NCBI GenBank assembly: GCA_016704565.1 | Contig: JADIZV010000004.1 | Span: 682,001-746,000, forward strand | Origin: Candidatus Phosphoribacter baldrii | GTDB taxonomy: Bacteria; Actinomycetota; Actinomycetes; Actinomycetales; Dermatophilaceae | Direction: 5' to 3' | DNA length: 64,000 nucleotides | Shown: positions 54,017 through 62,219 of the stretch, piece by piece | Position numbering within the stretch: the stretch's first letter is position 1 | Layout of the letters: each line of letters begins with the position of its first letter | Position numbers and translations under genes: made by a program | The notes under the pieces: generated by a model | What the model was told of the DNA's origin: nothing | What the model saw: the letters and a program-made list of their open reading frames with translations, nothing else | Database searches by the model: none

Positions 54017-54388
54017 CTACCGCGCGGTCGAGCGGTCTACGATCCAGGCCGCGATGATGTCGACGTCGGCGGTTCCGGTCGCGATCGACACGATGAGGTC
54101 GTATGCCGCGCCGTTCGTCGCGTCGAGTCGTCGCCCGTTGATGCCGAGGAAGGCGAGCAGGGCCGCCAGCCCCAGGCGCGTGTTCCCGTCGACCAGGGCA
54201 TGGTTGCGCACGAGCGAGTGGGTGAGCGCAGCCGCCTTGTGCTCAAGCGTGGGGTAGGCGTCCCGGCCGAACGCCGTGGCCCGCGGGCGTTCGAGCGCCG
54301 AGTGCAGCAGGCCGATGTCCCTGACGAGCACTTCGGGCACGACTCGCTCGGCGACGTGCAACAGTTCCTCAAGCGTGAGGTAGAGCAT
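54017..54388 (-). CDS. Doc-type (Fic/DOC) toxin
   Basis: 123 residues. The catalytic loop HALVDGNTRLG fits HxFx(D/E)GN(K/R) with Leu in place of the Phe. Doc toxins phosphorylate and inactivate EF-Tu. GAGG lies seven bases before the ATG, 9 bp after the antitoxin stop. Length matches Doc (about 125). Paired with a ribbon-helix-helix antitoxin instead of Phd. The Phe-to-Leu change could weaken activity. Confidence 0.85.
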   Translation of the reverse strand: MLYLTLEELLHVAERVVPEVLVRDIGLLHSALERPRATAFGRDAYPTLEHKAAALTHSLVRNHALVDGNTRLGLAALLAFLGINGRRLDATNGAAYDLIVSIATGTADVDIIAAWIVDRSTAR

Positions 54389-54397
54389 CCGGGAGCC

Positions 54398-54601
54398 TCA
54401 CCTGCCGAGGCGGTCGAGCGCCTCGGCGTAGCGCGGCAGCTCCGCGTCCAGGACCGAGTCGAGCAGGGCGATCCGCGAGTGGCGCTCGACGTATTCCCTG
54501 ATTGCCTCACGAGCGACGTCCTGCATGGACCGGGACTCCCGCTCGGCCCACGCCCGCAGCGCCTCGGTCTCCGCCGGATCCAGCCTCAAGGTCATCGCCA
54601 C
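54398..54601 (-). CDS. Ribbon-helix-helix antitoxin
   Basis: 67 residues: TLRLDPAETEALRAWAERESRSMQDVAREAIREYVERH is a typical RHH (CopG/Arc) fold. The remaining C-terminus (IALLDSVLDAELPRYAEALDRL) probably binds the toxin. GTG at 54601 or ATG at 54595 could start it. A perfect inverted repeat upstream is a likely operator. Confidence 0.83.
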   Translation of the reverse strand: MAMTLRLDPAETEALRAWAERESRSMQDVAREAIREYVERHSRIALLDSVLDAELPRYAEALDRLGR

Positions 54602-54611
54602 GCACTGATGC

Positions 54612-54627
54612 GTATCACTACTGATAC
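54612..54627. promoter_or_regulatory. Operator candidate for the RHH/Doc module
   Basis: GTATCA-CTAC-TGATAC, a perfect 6-bp inverted repeat about 10 bp upstream of the antitoxin start, the position where RHH antitoxins bind to repress their own genes. Confidence 0.55.
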
Positions 54628-54655
54628 CGCCCTCCCGTCGCTGTTGGGCGGGTGA

Positions 54656-54747
54656 CCGGCATACGGAATGACGTTGCTCGTCACCCGCGGTGGTGCGCGT
54701 GCTCAGTCCCCTTCGCCGTCGGGGAACAACGTCAGTCCGTATGCCGG
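54656..54747. repeat. 92-bp palindromic element, left copy
   Basis: Begins with CCGGCATACGGA and ends with its complement TCCGTATGCCGG; the outer 24 bases at each end pair with two mismatches. It matches the copy at 56115-56206 in 85 of 92 positions with no gaps. Both ends contain the abundant octamer. It has no coding frame of note and resembles a MITE/REP-type element. Confidence 0.85.
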
Positions 54748-54790
54748 ACGGCTCGGCGTGGAGGCAGCCCGAGGCAGCGTCAGCCCGAGG

Positions 54791-55522
54791 CTAGACCGAC
54801 CTCGGACGTAGGAATTCGAGCTTCGCGCACCGTGCGGAGAGATCGCGGATGCTCTGCCAAACAGCAGCACGGGGCACGTCGATCCCGAGTGCTCGGATGG
54901 ACTCGTCGAGACGTTGGGGGCGATCCTGCAGGTAGGTGACCGCTTTGTTGAGGCTCTCGCCAACCGTCTTGCCGTAGGCATCGACCGCCTTGCGCGCACC
55001 GGCGTGCAACGCGGCGGTGTCGGGTTTCATCATGGCCAGGTCGATGAGGTCGCGGCTGAACGTGGACGTGTCTGCCCAGCGGTCGTCGTTGGCGAGCAGC
55101 TTGGTTGCGACCTGGTCAGTTCGCGTCAGGTGCCGCACACCGCAGATTTCGTCACCCGACGATGGAGTGTCGAGGTCGAGCCGTCCTTCGTGGATGATCT
55201 CGAACTTGATCGCGACGCCGGCCACGAGCACCGACGTGCGGATCCCGTAACCGACAGAAGGTGTCCGACCTAACTCCAGTTCGCGGGTGGCCAGAGCGTG
55301 GAGCCCTTGGTCCCTGACCATCTGGCGCAGCTGTCGGTAGGACTGCTGGTCGGAGACCAGGAAGTCGATGTCAACCGACTCGCGGAACTCACCGTGGGCG
55401 AGGACGATCGCAGTGCCGCCTCCGAACCAGCAGTTGTGCTCGGCGAGGAGCGGTGCGTCCAGCCTCGACAGCACCTCGGCCACCCGCTGGTGATGCAGGC
55501 GCCTAAACAAGGAGCCTCCCAT
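54791..55522 (-). CDS. AbiEii/AbiGii-type nucleotidyltransferase toxin
   Basis: 243 residues. FGGGTAIVLAHGEFRESVDIDFLVSD is the nucleotidyltransferase motif (GG, DxD) of the AbiEii family. The rest has the LATKLLANDDRWADTSTFSRDLIDLAMM helical region that also typifies the family. Such proteins are toxins in type IV-like toxin-antitoxin or phage-abortive systems. The start overlaps the end of the HTH gene by 20 bp, so the HTH protein is the likely antitoxin. Confidence 0.85.
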   Translation of the reverse strand: MGGSLFRRLHHQRVAEVLSRLDAPLLAEHNCWFGGGTAIVLAHGEFRESVDIDFLVSDQQSYRQLRQMVRDQGLHALATRELELGRTPSVGYGIRTSVLVAGVAIKFEIIHEGRLDLDTPSSGDEICGVRHLTRTDQVATKLLANDDRWADTSTFSRDLIDLAMMKPDTAALHAGARKAVDAYGKTVGESLNKAVTYLQDRPQRLDESIRALGIDVPRAAVWQSIRDLSARCAKLEFLRPRSV

Positions 55523-55973
55523 TGCTGTAAGTGTCCGCGAGGTGCTGGACGAACGCCTTCTCGTGATCGGTCAGCGTCTCGTGGTTGAGATGTCGCCAAC
55601 CGCGTTCGTAGAGGTTGAGCGCCTCGGTCTCGGTGATGGTGACACCGGCGTCGGTCTGCCATGCCAGCATGCGAAGGCCGGGGTAGTCGCCGACCGTGAT
55701 CGTGGCCGGTTCTGCTGATGGAGCGTCGAGGATCGGGACGACGAGGTGAAGTCCAAGGGCAGCTGCAACGTTGATGTAGGCACCGATCGTGACCGAGGGG
55801 TTGCCTGCCTCGATCCTGTGCATGGTGACACGCGAAACGCCAGCCGCTTCGGCACAGGCGACTACCGTGACGCCGAGGGCCTTCCGGCGTTCACGCAGCC
55901 GGGCGCCCAGGCGTTGGAGATCCGCCTGTTGCTCGGGACTCGTATACGGGCTAGGGGCTGGCATGTTTCTCAT
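55503..55973 (-). CDS. XRE-family HTH antitoxin
   Basis: 156 residues from ATG 55973 (ATG at 55964 also possible). HTH: LGARLRERRKALGVTVVACAEAAGVSRVTMHRIEAGNPSVTIGAYINVAAALGLHL (about 22-78). The C-terminal half (LNLYERGWRHLNHETLTDHEKAFVQHLADTYSNGRLLV) may contact the toxin. Its promoter region is AT-rich compared with the rest of the window and carries an inverted repeat. Confidence 0.87.
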   Translation of the reverse strand: MRNMPAPSPYTSPEQQADLQRLGARLRERRKALGVTVVACAEAAGVSRVTMHRIEAGNPSVTIGAYINVAAALGLHLVVPILDAPSAEPATITVGDYPGLRMLAWQTDAGVTITETEALNLYERGWRHLNHETLTDHEKAFVQHLADTYSNGRLLV

Positions 55974-56010
55974 TTTAGCTATTCGAACGTCAAAGTCAAC
56001 AATGAGAAAC
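55965..56010. promoter_or_regulatory. Operator candidate for the XRE/AbiEii module
   Basis: GTTTCTCAT (55965-55973) and ATGAGAAAC (56002-56010) are perfect complements flanking an AT-rich spacer with TAGCTA and TTGACT on the minus strand. The near half includes the start codon. A repressor-binding site for the XRE protein is the simplest reading. Confidence 0.6.
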
Positions 56011-56578
56011 GGTTTGCCCGACCGCCGACGGTGCTCGCTGACGCTCACTGCTACCCGGGCGATGCCCCCTGGTTCACGCCGCGTCGATGAGCGATCAAAC
56101 CCGGGGGGAAGGGACCGGCATACGGAATGACATTGCTCCTCACCCGCGGCGGCGGCCGTGCTCAGTCCCCCTCGCCGTCGGGGAACAACGTCAGTCCGTA
56201 TGCCGGACAGCCCGGCTGGGGGCCGCGGCAGCGAGCTCCGCTTCGAGACGTACTCGCGCTGCGTGTGGGTTGGCGTTACTTCCCTAATCGACGAGATCAA
56301 GGGAGAGTCGCCAAGGGAGCACGCGCCCTTCACTGCTCTCCCCCTGAGGGTGACGTCACCACCGTGGGCGACGTGCAGATCGGTCACTGCCGTGGCAGCC
56401 GGGTGCCTGCGCTTGGTTGGCCTCACCGCATACAGGACTGTGGTCCCGCAGGGCCCGCGAGGCTGGCCGCTTGCGACGTCACGTCTTGGACCGGGCTCGG
56501 ACGGGCTTGTGTTCGCAACAGGCTGTACAGAGCCTGGCCAGTGCGGCATCACAGTCAGGAGGTTCCACCGGACCTGAC
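55974..56578. other. 605-bp gap without recognised genes
   Basis: Holds the XRE operator, the right copy of the 92-bp element (56115-56206) and about 370 bp (56207-56578) of sequence with no recognised gene, tRNA or hairpin on either strand. It may be remnant or junction sequence from insertion of the toxin-antitoxin module. Confidence 0.5.
56115..56206. repeat. 92-bp palindromic element, right copy
   Basis: Direct repeat of the element at 54656-54747 (85 of 92 identical, same ends). The two copies flank the XRE/AbiEii toxin-antitoxin module. Confidence 0.85.
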
Positions 56579-57664
56579 CTAGACATTGAAGCGGAACTCT
56601 ACGACGTCGCCGTCGGCCATGACGTAGTCCTTGCCTTCTATCCGCACGCGGCCGGCCGCCCGCGCGGCCACCATCGACCCGGCAGCGTCGAGGTCGGCGA
56701 ACGACACGATCTCGGCCTTGATGAAGCCGCGCTGGAAGTCGGTGTGGATGACCCCGGCCGCCTGCGGCGCGGTCCAGCCCTGTCGGATCGTCCAGGCCCG
56801 TGACTCCTTGGGCCCGGCGGTCAGGTAGGTCTGCAGCCCCAGCGTGTGGAAGCCCACGTGCGCCAACTGGTCGAGCCCCGGCTCGGTCACCCCGACCGAC
56901 TCGAGCAGCTCGCGCGCCTCCGCGTCGTCGAGCTCGGCGAGGTCGGCCTCCAGCTTCGCCGAGAGGAACACACAGTCCGCCGGCGCCACCGACTCCCGCA
57001 GCGTCGCCTGCAGCGCCGCGTCGGTCAGCTGGTCCTCGTCGAGGTTGAACACGTAGATGAACGGCTTCGCGGTGAGCAGTTGCAGTGAGCGCGCCTCGGC
57101 GAGGTCGACCCCGTATGCCGCGTGACCGGCATACAGGGTGTCGCCGGCCTCCAGGCACTTCTGGACGGCGAGCGCGTTCTCGTATGCCGCCCGCTTCTCC
57201 TTGACGATCCGCGCTTCCTTCTCCAGGCGGGGGACGGCCTTCTCCATGGTCTGCAGGTCGGCGAGGACGAGCTCGGTCTCGATGGTCTCGATGTCCCCGG
57301 CGGGCGACACCTTGCCCTCGACATGGGTCACGTCATCGTCGACGAAGACGCGCACGACCTGGCAGATGGCGTCGGCCTCACGGATGTTGGCGAGGAACTT
57401 GTTGCCCAGGCCCTCGCCGACCGAGGCCCCTCGGACGATCCCGGCGATGTCGACGAACGACACCGTCGCGGGCAGGATCTTCTCCGACCCGAAGATCTCG
57501 GCCAGGCGAGCCAGCCTGGGGTCGGGCAGCGGCACGACGCCCACGTTGGGCTCGATCGTCGCGAACGGGTAGTTCGCCGCGAGGACGTTGTTCTTGGTCA
57601 GCGCGTTGAACAGGGTGGACTTGCCGACGTTGGGCAGGCCGACGATGCCGATGGTGAGAGCCAC
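56579..57664 (-). CDS. ychF: Redox-regulated ATPase YchF
   Basis: 361 residues from GTG 57664: GIVGLPNVGKSTLFNAL (G1), FVDIAGIVRGAS, FNLDEDQ and the C-terminal TGS domain (VIHTDFQRGFIKAEIVSF, YVMADGDVVEFRFNV). YchF/Ola1 family members hydrolyse ATP rather than GTP and bind ribosomes. A TAGACT motif upstream hints at a nearly leaderless transcript. Three GTATGCCG octamers fall within the gene, two of them as a close inverted pair (57113-57134). Confidence 0.95.
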   Translation of the reverse strand: MALTIGIVGLPNVGKSTLFNALTKNNVLAANYPFATIEPNVGVVPLPDPRLARLAEIFGSEKILPATVSFVDIAGIVRGASVGEGLGNKFLANIREADAICQVVRVFVDDDVTHVEGKVSPAGDIETIETELVLADLQTMEKAVPRLEKEARIVKEKRAAYENALAVQKCLEAGDTLYAGHAAYGVDLAEARSLQLLTAKPFIYVFNLDEDQLTDAALQATLRESVAPADCVFLSAKLEADLAELDDAEARELLESVGVTEPGLDQLAHVGFHTLGLQTYLTAGPKESRAWTIRQGWTAPQAAGVIHTDFQRGFIKAEIVSFADLDAAGSMVAARAAGRVRIEGKDYVMADGDVVEFRFNV

Positions 57665-57676
57665 AAGCGGGAAAGT

Positions 57677-58528
57677 CTACCCGCGGGGCACGCGCCACCC
57701 GCACAGCTGCCGAGACAGGGCGACGAGGTTGCCCTCGGAGTCCCAGATCCGGGCGTCCTCCTCCATGAGCCCACCGGCGACGTTCTCGGTGCGCAGCTGC
57801 ACCTGCAGCCAGCCAGGCGCGGGGTGGCGACGCAGGTGGGCGCTGAACTCCAGGGTCGGCGTCCAGCCGAGCAGGCCGAGGTCGAAGGCCACCGGAGGCA
57901 GCGCGTCCAGAGCCCACAGCAGCGACATGGCGTCCGGCTCGCGGCCGTCGGCCAGACGCAGCCAACCGCCGAGCACACCGGTCTGTGAGGGTCGACCGGC
58001 CAGCCACCCCGCCGATGCGGGGTCCAGGCGAAGATCCATGCGCTGCAACAGGGTTGAGTGCGACAGGAAGTCGGGCGTGTGGTCGCCTCCGCTGCCCAGG
58101 CACTCCTCGGGCGGCGGCATGGCCGGCGGGGGCGCGCTGCGCACGTGCGGCTCCAGCCGGTCGGTGAGGTCCCCGAAGTGAGCGAGCGCGCGCATCCGCT
58201 CACGCGGCATACCCTCCGCGTCGGTCTGCACGAGGGTGACCTGACCCGTGGACATCGTGCGGCCCACCCGCAGCACCTCAGTGCGGACGGTGAGGGGCCC
58301 GGGCTCGGACGGGGAGAGGAAGTATGCCGTGAAGGCGAGCGGATCGGGGTGCGTCCCGTCCTCGTCGAGGTCGGCGCGCAACGCGGCGGCTCCGATGGCC
58401 ATGAGCAGGCCGCCGTTGATGCCATTGCCGATCCGCCACTGATCGTCGAGGTGGGCGGCCCGCTCGCCCGCGACGGGGCTGGCGGTCAGCGCGGTCGCGT
58501 GGTCGAACTCGGAATCAGCCGCTCTCAT
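57677..58528 (-). CDS. Acyl-CoA thioesterase II-like (TesB, double hot-dog) protein
   Basis: 283 residues; FQWRIGNG-like NGINGGLLMAIGAAAL and DPLAFTAYFLSPSEPGPLTVRTEVLRVGRTMSTGQVTLVQ form the N-terminal hot-dog domain, and FDLGLLGWTPTLEFSAHLRRHPAPGWLQVQLRTENVAGG the second. Probably hydrolyses acyl-CoA; substrate unknown. Start at ATG 58528; upstream in-frame starts add an atypical Pro-rich leader. Confidence 0.85.
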   Translation of the reverse strand: MRAADSEFDHATALTASPVAGERAAHLDDQWRIGNGINGGLLMAIGAAALRADLDEDGTHPDPLAFTAYFLSPSEPGPLTVRTEVLRVGRTMSTGQVTLVQTDAEGMPRERMRALAHFGDLTDRLEPHVRSAPPPAMPPPEECLGSGGDHTPDFLSHSTLLQRMDLRLDPASAGWLAGRPSQTGVLGGWLRLADGREPDAMSLLWALDALPPVAFDLGLLGWTPTLEFSAHLRRHPAPGWLQVQLRTENVAGGLMEEDARIWDSEGNLVALSRQLCGWRVPRG

Positions 58529-58576
58529 GGGCGTCGAGTCTGGCACTGCCGGACCGATCGGCGTGACGAGCTCCAC

Positions 58577-59209
58577 CTAGTCGAGGGCGCGGACCAGCGC
58601 GTCACCCTCGGCGACGAAGCCCATCGCCTGCAGGTAGGTCCGGTGGACCGACGTCGATGGGGTGGCGACGACTCGGCGAAAACCGGCGTCGCGCAGGACT
58701 TTTCGGCCATCCGCGGTGTAGAGCCAGCGCCCGATCCGAGAGTCGCGGTAGGCCTCCATGACGTAGTCGAGGGTGAGCCGCAGCTCGGCGCCCCGCCGCT
58801 CCCCCAGCAGCGCACCCGCCGGGAGACCGTCGCGGGTGAGCACCAGCGCGAACGCGTCGGCCGGGATGCTCTGGTAGCCGGGCTGGCTCTTGTGGATGTC
58901 GGCGAGGTGGGTGCGCAGGAAGTCCTGCAGGAACGGCGCATGGGCATCGATCGGCACGGCGCCCAACGTCCGTCCGCCACCGAGCTCCTTGCGCAGGAAC
59001 CACACGTTGAGCCCTGCGACGGCCGCATTGGTGAGGATGATCGGGATCGACCCGAGCAACACGCCATAGACGACGAAGATCACCGAGCCGATGAGCGAGA
59101 TCGTGCGAAGGCGCACAACGTTGGTCATGGCGAGCGAGGCGACGACAAGTCCGGAGGCGAGGTAGCCGACGAGTTCCACGGGGCTGAGCCAGTTCACACG
59201 GGCGAGCAT
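58577..59209 (-). CDS. YgjV-type inner membrane domain fused to GNAT domain
   Basis: 210 residues. The N-terminal part (about 1-80) has three membrane segments (ELVGYLASGLVVASLAMTNVVRLRTISLIGSVIFVVYGVLLGSIPIILTNAAVAGLNVWFL) typical of YgjV-like proteins. The C-terminal part (about 100-210) has DSRIGRWLYTADGRKVLRDAGFRRVVATPSTSVHRTYLQAMGF, a GNAT core. This fusion occurs in several actinobacteria but is not functionally assigned. It is divergent from rmuC. Confidence 0.8.
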   Translation of the reverse strand: MLARVNWLSPVELVGYLASGLVVASLAMTNVVRLRTISLIGSVIFVVYGVLLGSIPIILTNAAVAGLNVWFLRKELGGGRTLGAVPIDAHAPFLQDFLRTHLADIHKSQPGYQSIPADAFALVLTRDGLPAGALLGERRGAELRLTLDYVMEAYRDSRIGRWLYTADGRKVLRDAGFRRVVATPSTSVHRTYLQAMGFVAEGDALVRALD

Positions 59210-59243
59210 AGGTGTGTCGGTGCTCGATGGGAGAGTCACCGTC

Positions 59244-60452
59244 ATGGAGTTGCGTGAGTTGCTGATCGGGGCCGTCGCCGGTGGCCTTCTCGTGTGGCTG
59301 GTTCTGCGCGCCGCGTATGCCGCGCGCCTGGCCTCCGCGGCCACCGAGCGTGACGTGCTGCGCGAGCGGGTGGTGGACTTGGAGGCGACGGTGTCGGCCG
59401 AGGCCGAGACTGCGGCACTGGTCGCGCCGCTGGCGCTGAGCCTGGATCGGGTGGCCCAGCAGGTGCACACGCTTGAGCGCGACCGGGGCGAGCAGTTCGC
59501 CAAGGTGGCGGTCGAGCTGGCCCGGGTGCAGTCGAGCACCGGGGAGCTGCGCGACCAGACCGCGTCGTTGGTCGGGTCGCTGGCCTCGGCCAACGTGCGG
59601 GGGGCGTGGGGCGAGGTCACGCTTAGGCGGGTGTTGGAGGTGTCCGGCCTGTTGGCCCGGTGCGACTTCGACGAGCAGCGGTCGGGCGTGACGATCGGCG
59701 GCGCCGCGGTGCGGCCTGACGTCGTGGTCTATCTCCCCGGTGATCGACAGCTGGCCGTGGACGCCAAGGCGCCCATGACCGACTTCCTGGCAGCCCAGGC
59801 CGACGGGATTACTGCCACCGAGCGATCTGGCTTGTTGCGGGCGCACGCGAAGTCGCTGCGGGGCCACGTCGACGCGTTGGCGGGCAAGGGCTACTGGACG
59901 GCGTTCGAGGGCTCACCGGAGCTGGTCGTCTGTTTCGTGCCGGGCGAGGCCTTGTTGGCTGCGGCGCTGTCCGCCGACCCACAGCTGCACGAGCATGCCA
60001 TGGCGCGCTCGGTCGTCCTGGCCTCGCCAGCGACCCTGTTGGCCCTGCTTCGGTCGGTGGCCTTGGCCTGGCGTCACGACGCCCTCACCGAGGGGGCCCG
60101 GGAGTTGCTAGCGCTCGGCCAGGACCTCTACACGCGCTTGGGCGCGGTGGGACGGCATACCGAAGCGTTGGGGGCAAGCCTGCGCAAGTCGGTGGAGGCC
60201 TACAACCTGTTCGTCGGGTCGATGGAGAGCCGGGTGTTGGTCACTGCGCGCCGGATGCAGGAGCTCGGGTTGGCCAGCGTTGCGGTGACCGTGCCGACCC
60301 CGGAGCCGATCGCGGTGGCGCCGCGCCCGTTGACAGCCGCCGAACTGCTCGGGGCCTTGGATGACGAGTTGGACCGCGACGGCGTGTCCCGTCCGACGGT
60401 GGTCGACTTCGTGCCCGACAAGAACGTCAGACAGCCGTCAGCGGCCGGTTGA
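59244..60452 (+). CDS. rmuC: DNA recombination protein RmuC
   Basis: 402 residues. One N-terminal membrane helix (ELLIGAVAGGLLVWLVLRAAYAA) is followed by a coiled coil and the RmuC nuclease-like domain (RGAWGEVTLRRVLEVSGLLARCDFDEQ, RPDVVVYLPGDRQLAVDAKAPM, GKGYW, FVPGEALLAAAL). Limits recombination of inverted repeats in E. coli. ATG 59244 is preferred over the upstream GTG because GGGAG is suitably placed. Confidence 0.93.
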   Translation: MELRELLIGAVAGGLLVWLVLRAAYAARLASAATERDVLRERVVDLEATVSAEAETAALVAPLALSLDRVAQQVHTLERDRGEQFAKVAVELARVQSSTGELRDQTASLVGSLASANVRGAWGEVTLRRVLEVSGLLARCDFDEQRSGVTIGGAAVRPDVVVYLPGDRQLAVDAKAPMTDFLAAQADGITATERSGLLRAHAKSLRGHVDALAGKGYWTAFEGSPELVVCFVPGEALLAAALSADPQLHEHAMARSVVLASPATLLALLRSVALAWRHDALTEGARELLALGQDLYTRLGAVGRHTEALGASLRKSVEAYNLFVGSMESRVLVTARRMQELGLASVAVTVPTPEPIAVAPRPLTAAELLGALDDELDRDGVSRPTVVDFVPDKNVRQPSAAG

Positions 60453-60464
60453 CCCGACCGCCAT

Positions 60465-60527
60465 CGCCGAGATTGACGTTGGGACCACGTCTATCGGCGT
60501 GTCCTGCACGCAATGTCAATCTCGGCG
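60465..60527. repeat. 63-bp palindromic element, copy 1
   Basis: CGCCGAGATTGAC and GTCAATCTCGGCG at the two ends are perfect complements. Its reverse complement matches the element at 63624-63686 closely across the loop (shared TGCAGGACACGCCG). It lies between convergent rmuC and ispH and probably acts as a terminator. Confidence 0.75.
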
Positions 60528-60557
60528 GGGGGAGGGGGGCAAAAGGGGGTCACGGGC

Positions 60558-61613
60558 TCAGTGCAGCGAACTGGGTGACTGTTCGTTGGAGTCGCGGCGG
60601 ACGCTGGCCGCGTCCACTCCGGTGCGAGCCTTGAGGTCACGCCGCAGCTCGTTGGGCAAGGCGAAGAGCAGCGACTCCTCGGCGGCGACGACGGGGCGCA
60701 CATCGGCATACCCGCGCTCGGCGAGGAACGCCAGGACGTCGCGGACGAGAATCTCCGGGACGCTGGCCCCCGATGTGACCCCTACTGTGGCCACGCCGTC
60801 CAACCAGGCTGGGTCGATCTCGGCGGCGTAGTCGACGAGGTGCCCCGCCCGGGCCCCATGCTCTAGCGCTACCTCGACCAGACGCACCGAGTTGGACGAG
60901 TTGCGCGAGCCGACGACGATCATCAGGTCTACGTCGCGCGCCATCTGTTTGACGGCGAGTTGTCGGTTCTGGGTGGCGTAACAGATGTCGTCGCTCGGCG
61001 GATCCTGCAAGGCCGGGAAGCGCTCGCGCAGCCGGGCCACGGTCTCCAACGTCTCGTCGACCGAGAGGGTCGTCTGGGACAACCAGACGACCTTCTCGGG
61101 GTCGCGCACCGAGACGTTGTCCACACCGTGCGGACCGTCAACGAGGGTAATGTGCTCGGGGGCCTCGCCGGAGGTGCCGACGACCTCTTCGTGCCCCTCG
61201 TGACCGATGAGCAGGATGTCGAAGTCCTCGTTGGCAAACCGCACCGCCTCGCGGTGCACCTTGGTCACCAGCGGGCAGGTGGCGTCGATCGTCTTCAGCG
61301 AACGGGCCGCCGCCTCCTCGTGGACGATCGGTGCCACGCCGTGCGCAGAGAAGATCACCGTCGCGCCCTCAGGCACCTGGTCGGTCTCGTCGACGAACAC
61401 TGCCCCGCGGTCGCGCAGCGTCTGCACCACGTGCTTGTTGTGGACGATCTCCTTGCGGACATAGACCGGCGGTCCGTAGAGCTCGAGCGCCTTCTCGACG
61501 GTCACGACCGCCCGGTCGACCCCCGCGCAGTAGCCGCGCGGCGCGGCGAGCAGGACGCGCTTCGGCGGACTCGCAACAGGCGCAGCGGAAGACGTATCAG
61601 GGGCGGGCGGCAT
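60558..61613 (-). CDS. ispH: 4-hydroxy-3-methylbut-2-enyl diphosphate reductase
   Basis: 351 residues. PRGYCAGVDRAV (first Cys), VHNKHVV, FSAHGVAP, DATCPLVTKVH (second Cys), GHEGHEEVVGTSGE, LSQTTLSVDET, DDICYATQNRQ (third Cys) and GSRNSSNSVRLVEVA are all intact. Last step of the non-mevalonate isoprenoid pathway, with a 4Fe-4S cluster. ATG lies in an octamer; TAGCAT seven bases upstream supports a leaderless start. Confidence 0.96.
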   Translation of the reverse strand: MPPAPDTSSAAPVASPPKRVLLAAPRGYCAGVDRAVVTVEKALELYGPPVYVRKEIVHNKHVVQTLRDRGAVFVDETDQVPEGATVIFSAHGVAPIVHEEAAARSLKTIDATCPLVTKVHREAVRFANEDFDILLIGHEGHEEVVGTSGEAPEHITLVDGPHGVDNVSVRDPEKVVWLSQTTLSVDETLETVARLRERFPALQDPPSDDICYATQNRQLAVKQMARDVDLMIVVGSRNSSNSVRLVEVALEHGARAGHLVDYAAEIDPAWLDGVATVGVTSGASVPEILVRDVLAFLAERGYADVRPVVAAEESLLFALPNELRRDLKARTGVDAASVRRDSNEQSPSSLH

Positions 61614-61620
61614 ACCCTCC

Positions 61621-61626
61621 ATGCTA
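61621..61626 (-). promoter_or_regulatory. -10 element, leaderless start of ispH
   Basis: TAGCAT seven bases before the ATG at 61613. Confidence 0.5.
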
Positions 61627-61684
61627 CGTGCGAGCAGCAGGTATGCCGTCCCGCCACCATCCGGACCACCTGCCGGGCACGCGT

Positions 61685-62152
61685 TCAGGAGCCCAGGTCG
61701 ACCCGGATCATCGTCGCCGTCATCGTCGCGCAGTGCGATTCGACGCCTCCCTGGATGGCCCCCTCCATGCCGCCCGTGACGGCATACACGTCGCCGTGGC
61801 AGACCGTGATCGTCCGGCCGGATCGGATGACCTGGCCGCGGGCGACAAGCCGTTCGCCGCGAGCCGGAGCGAAGAGGTTGATCTTGAACTCGACGCTCAA
61901 CACCTCGGAGCCCGCCGGCATCAGCGTGAGCGCCGAATAGCCGCACGCCGTGTCGGCGATCGCGGTCGTCACCGCACCATGGAAGAAGCCCTGCTGCTGG
62001 GTCAGCTCGTCGCGGAACCCCACCGCGACCTCGACGGCGCCGGGGGCCACGGACCTGAGCGAGGCGCCGAGGTGGCTCATCAGCCCCTGCTGGGCGAACG
62101 AGCCGCGCACCACCGCCTCGAAGTCCGGGTTGCGGACGGTGAGCTGGGACAT
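61685..62152 (-). CDS. PaaI-family hot-dog thioesterase
   Basis: 155 residues with GGAGG four bases before ATG 62152. FFHGAVTTAIADTACGYSALTLMPAGSEVLSVEFKINLFAPARGERL is the PaaI-type hot-dog core (HGG-like HGAVT and D-T-A-C-G). Probably cleaves aromatic or short acyl-CoA. Divergent from xseA. Confidence 0.87.
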   Translation of the reverse strand: MSQLTVRNPDFEAVVRGSFAQQGLMSHLGASLRSVAPGAVEVAVGFRDELTQQQGFFHGAVTTAIADTACGYSALTLMPAGSEVLSVEFKINLFAPARGERLVARGQVIRSGRTITVCHGDVYAVTGGMEGAIQGGVESHCATMTATMIRVDLGS

Positions 62153-62219
62153 CGAGCCTCCTGGTGTGGTGCCGGGAACGCAGCACCGCGGGTCGCCTCC
62201 GCGCGGAAGGCACCGGCCG

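Noticed and set aside
56207..56578. tRNA or integrase remnant next to the toxin-antitoxin module
   Set aside because: No cloverleaf or protein motif could be found by reading both strands.
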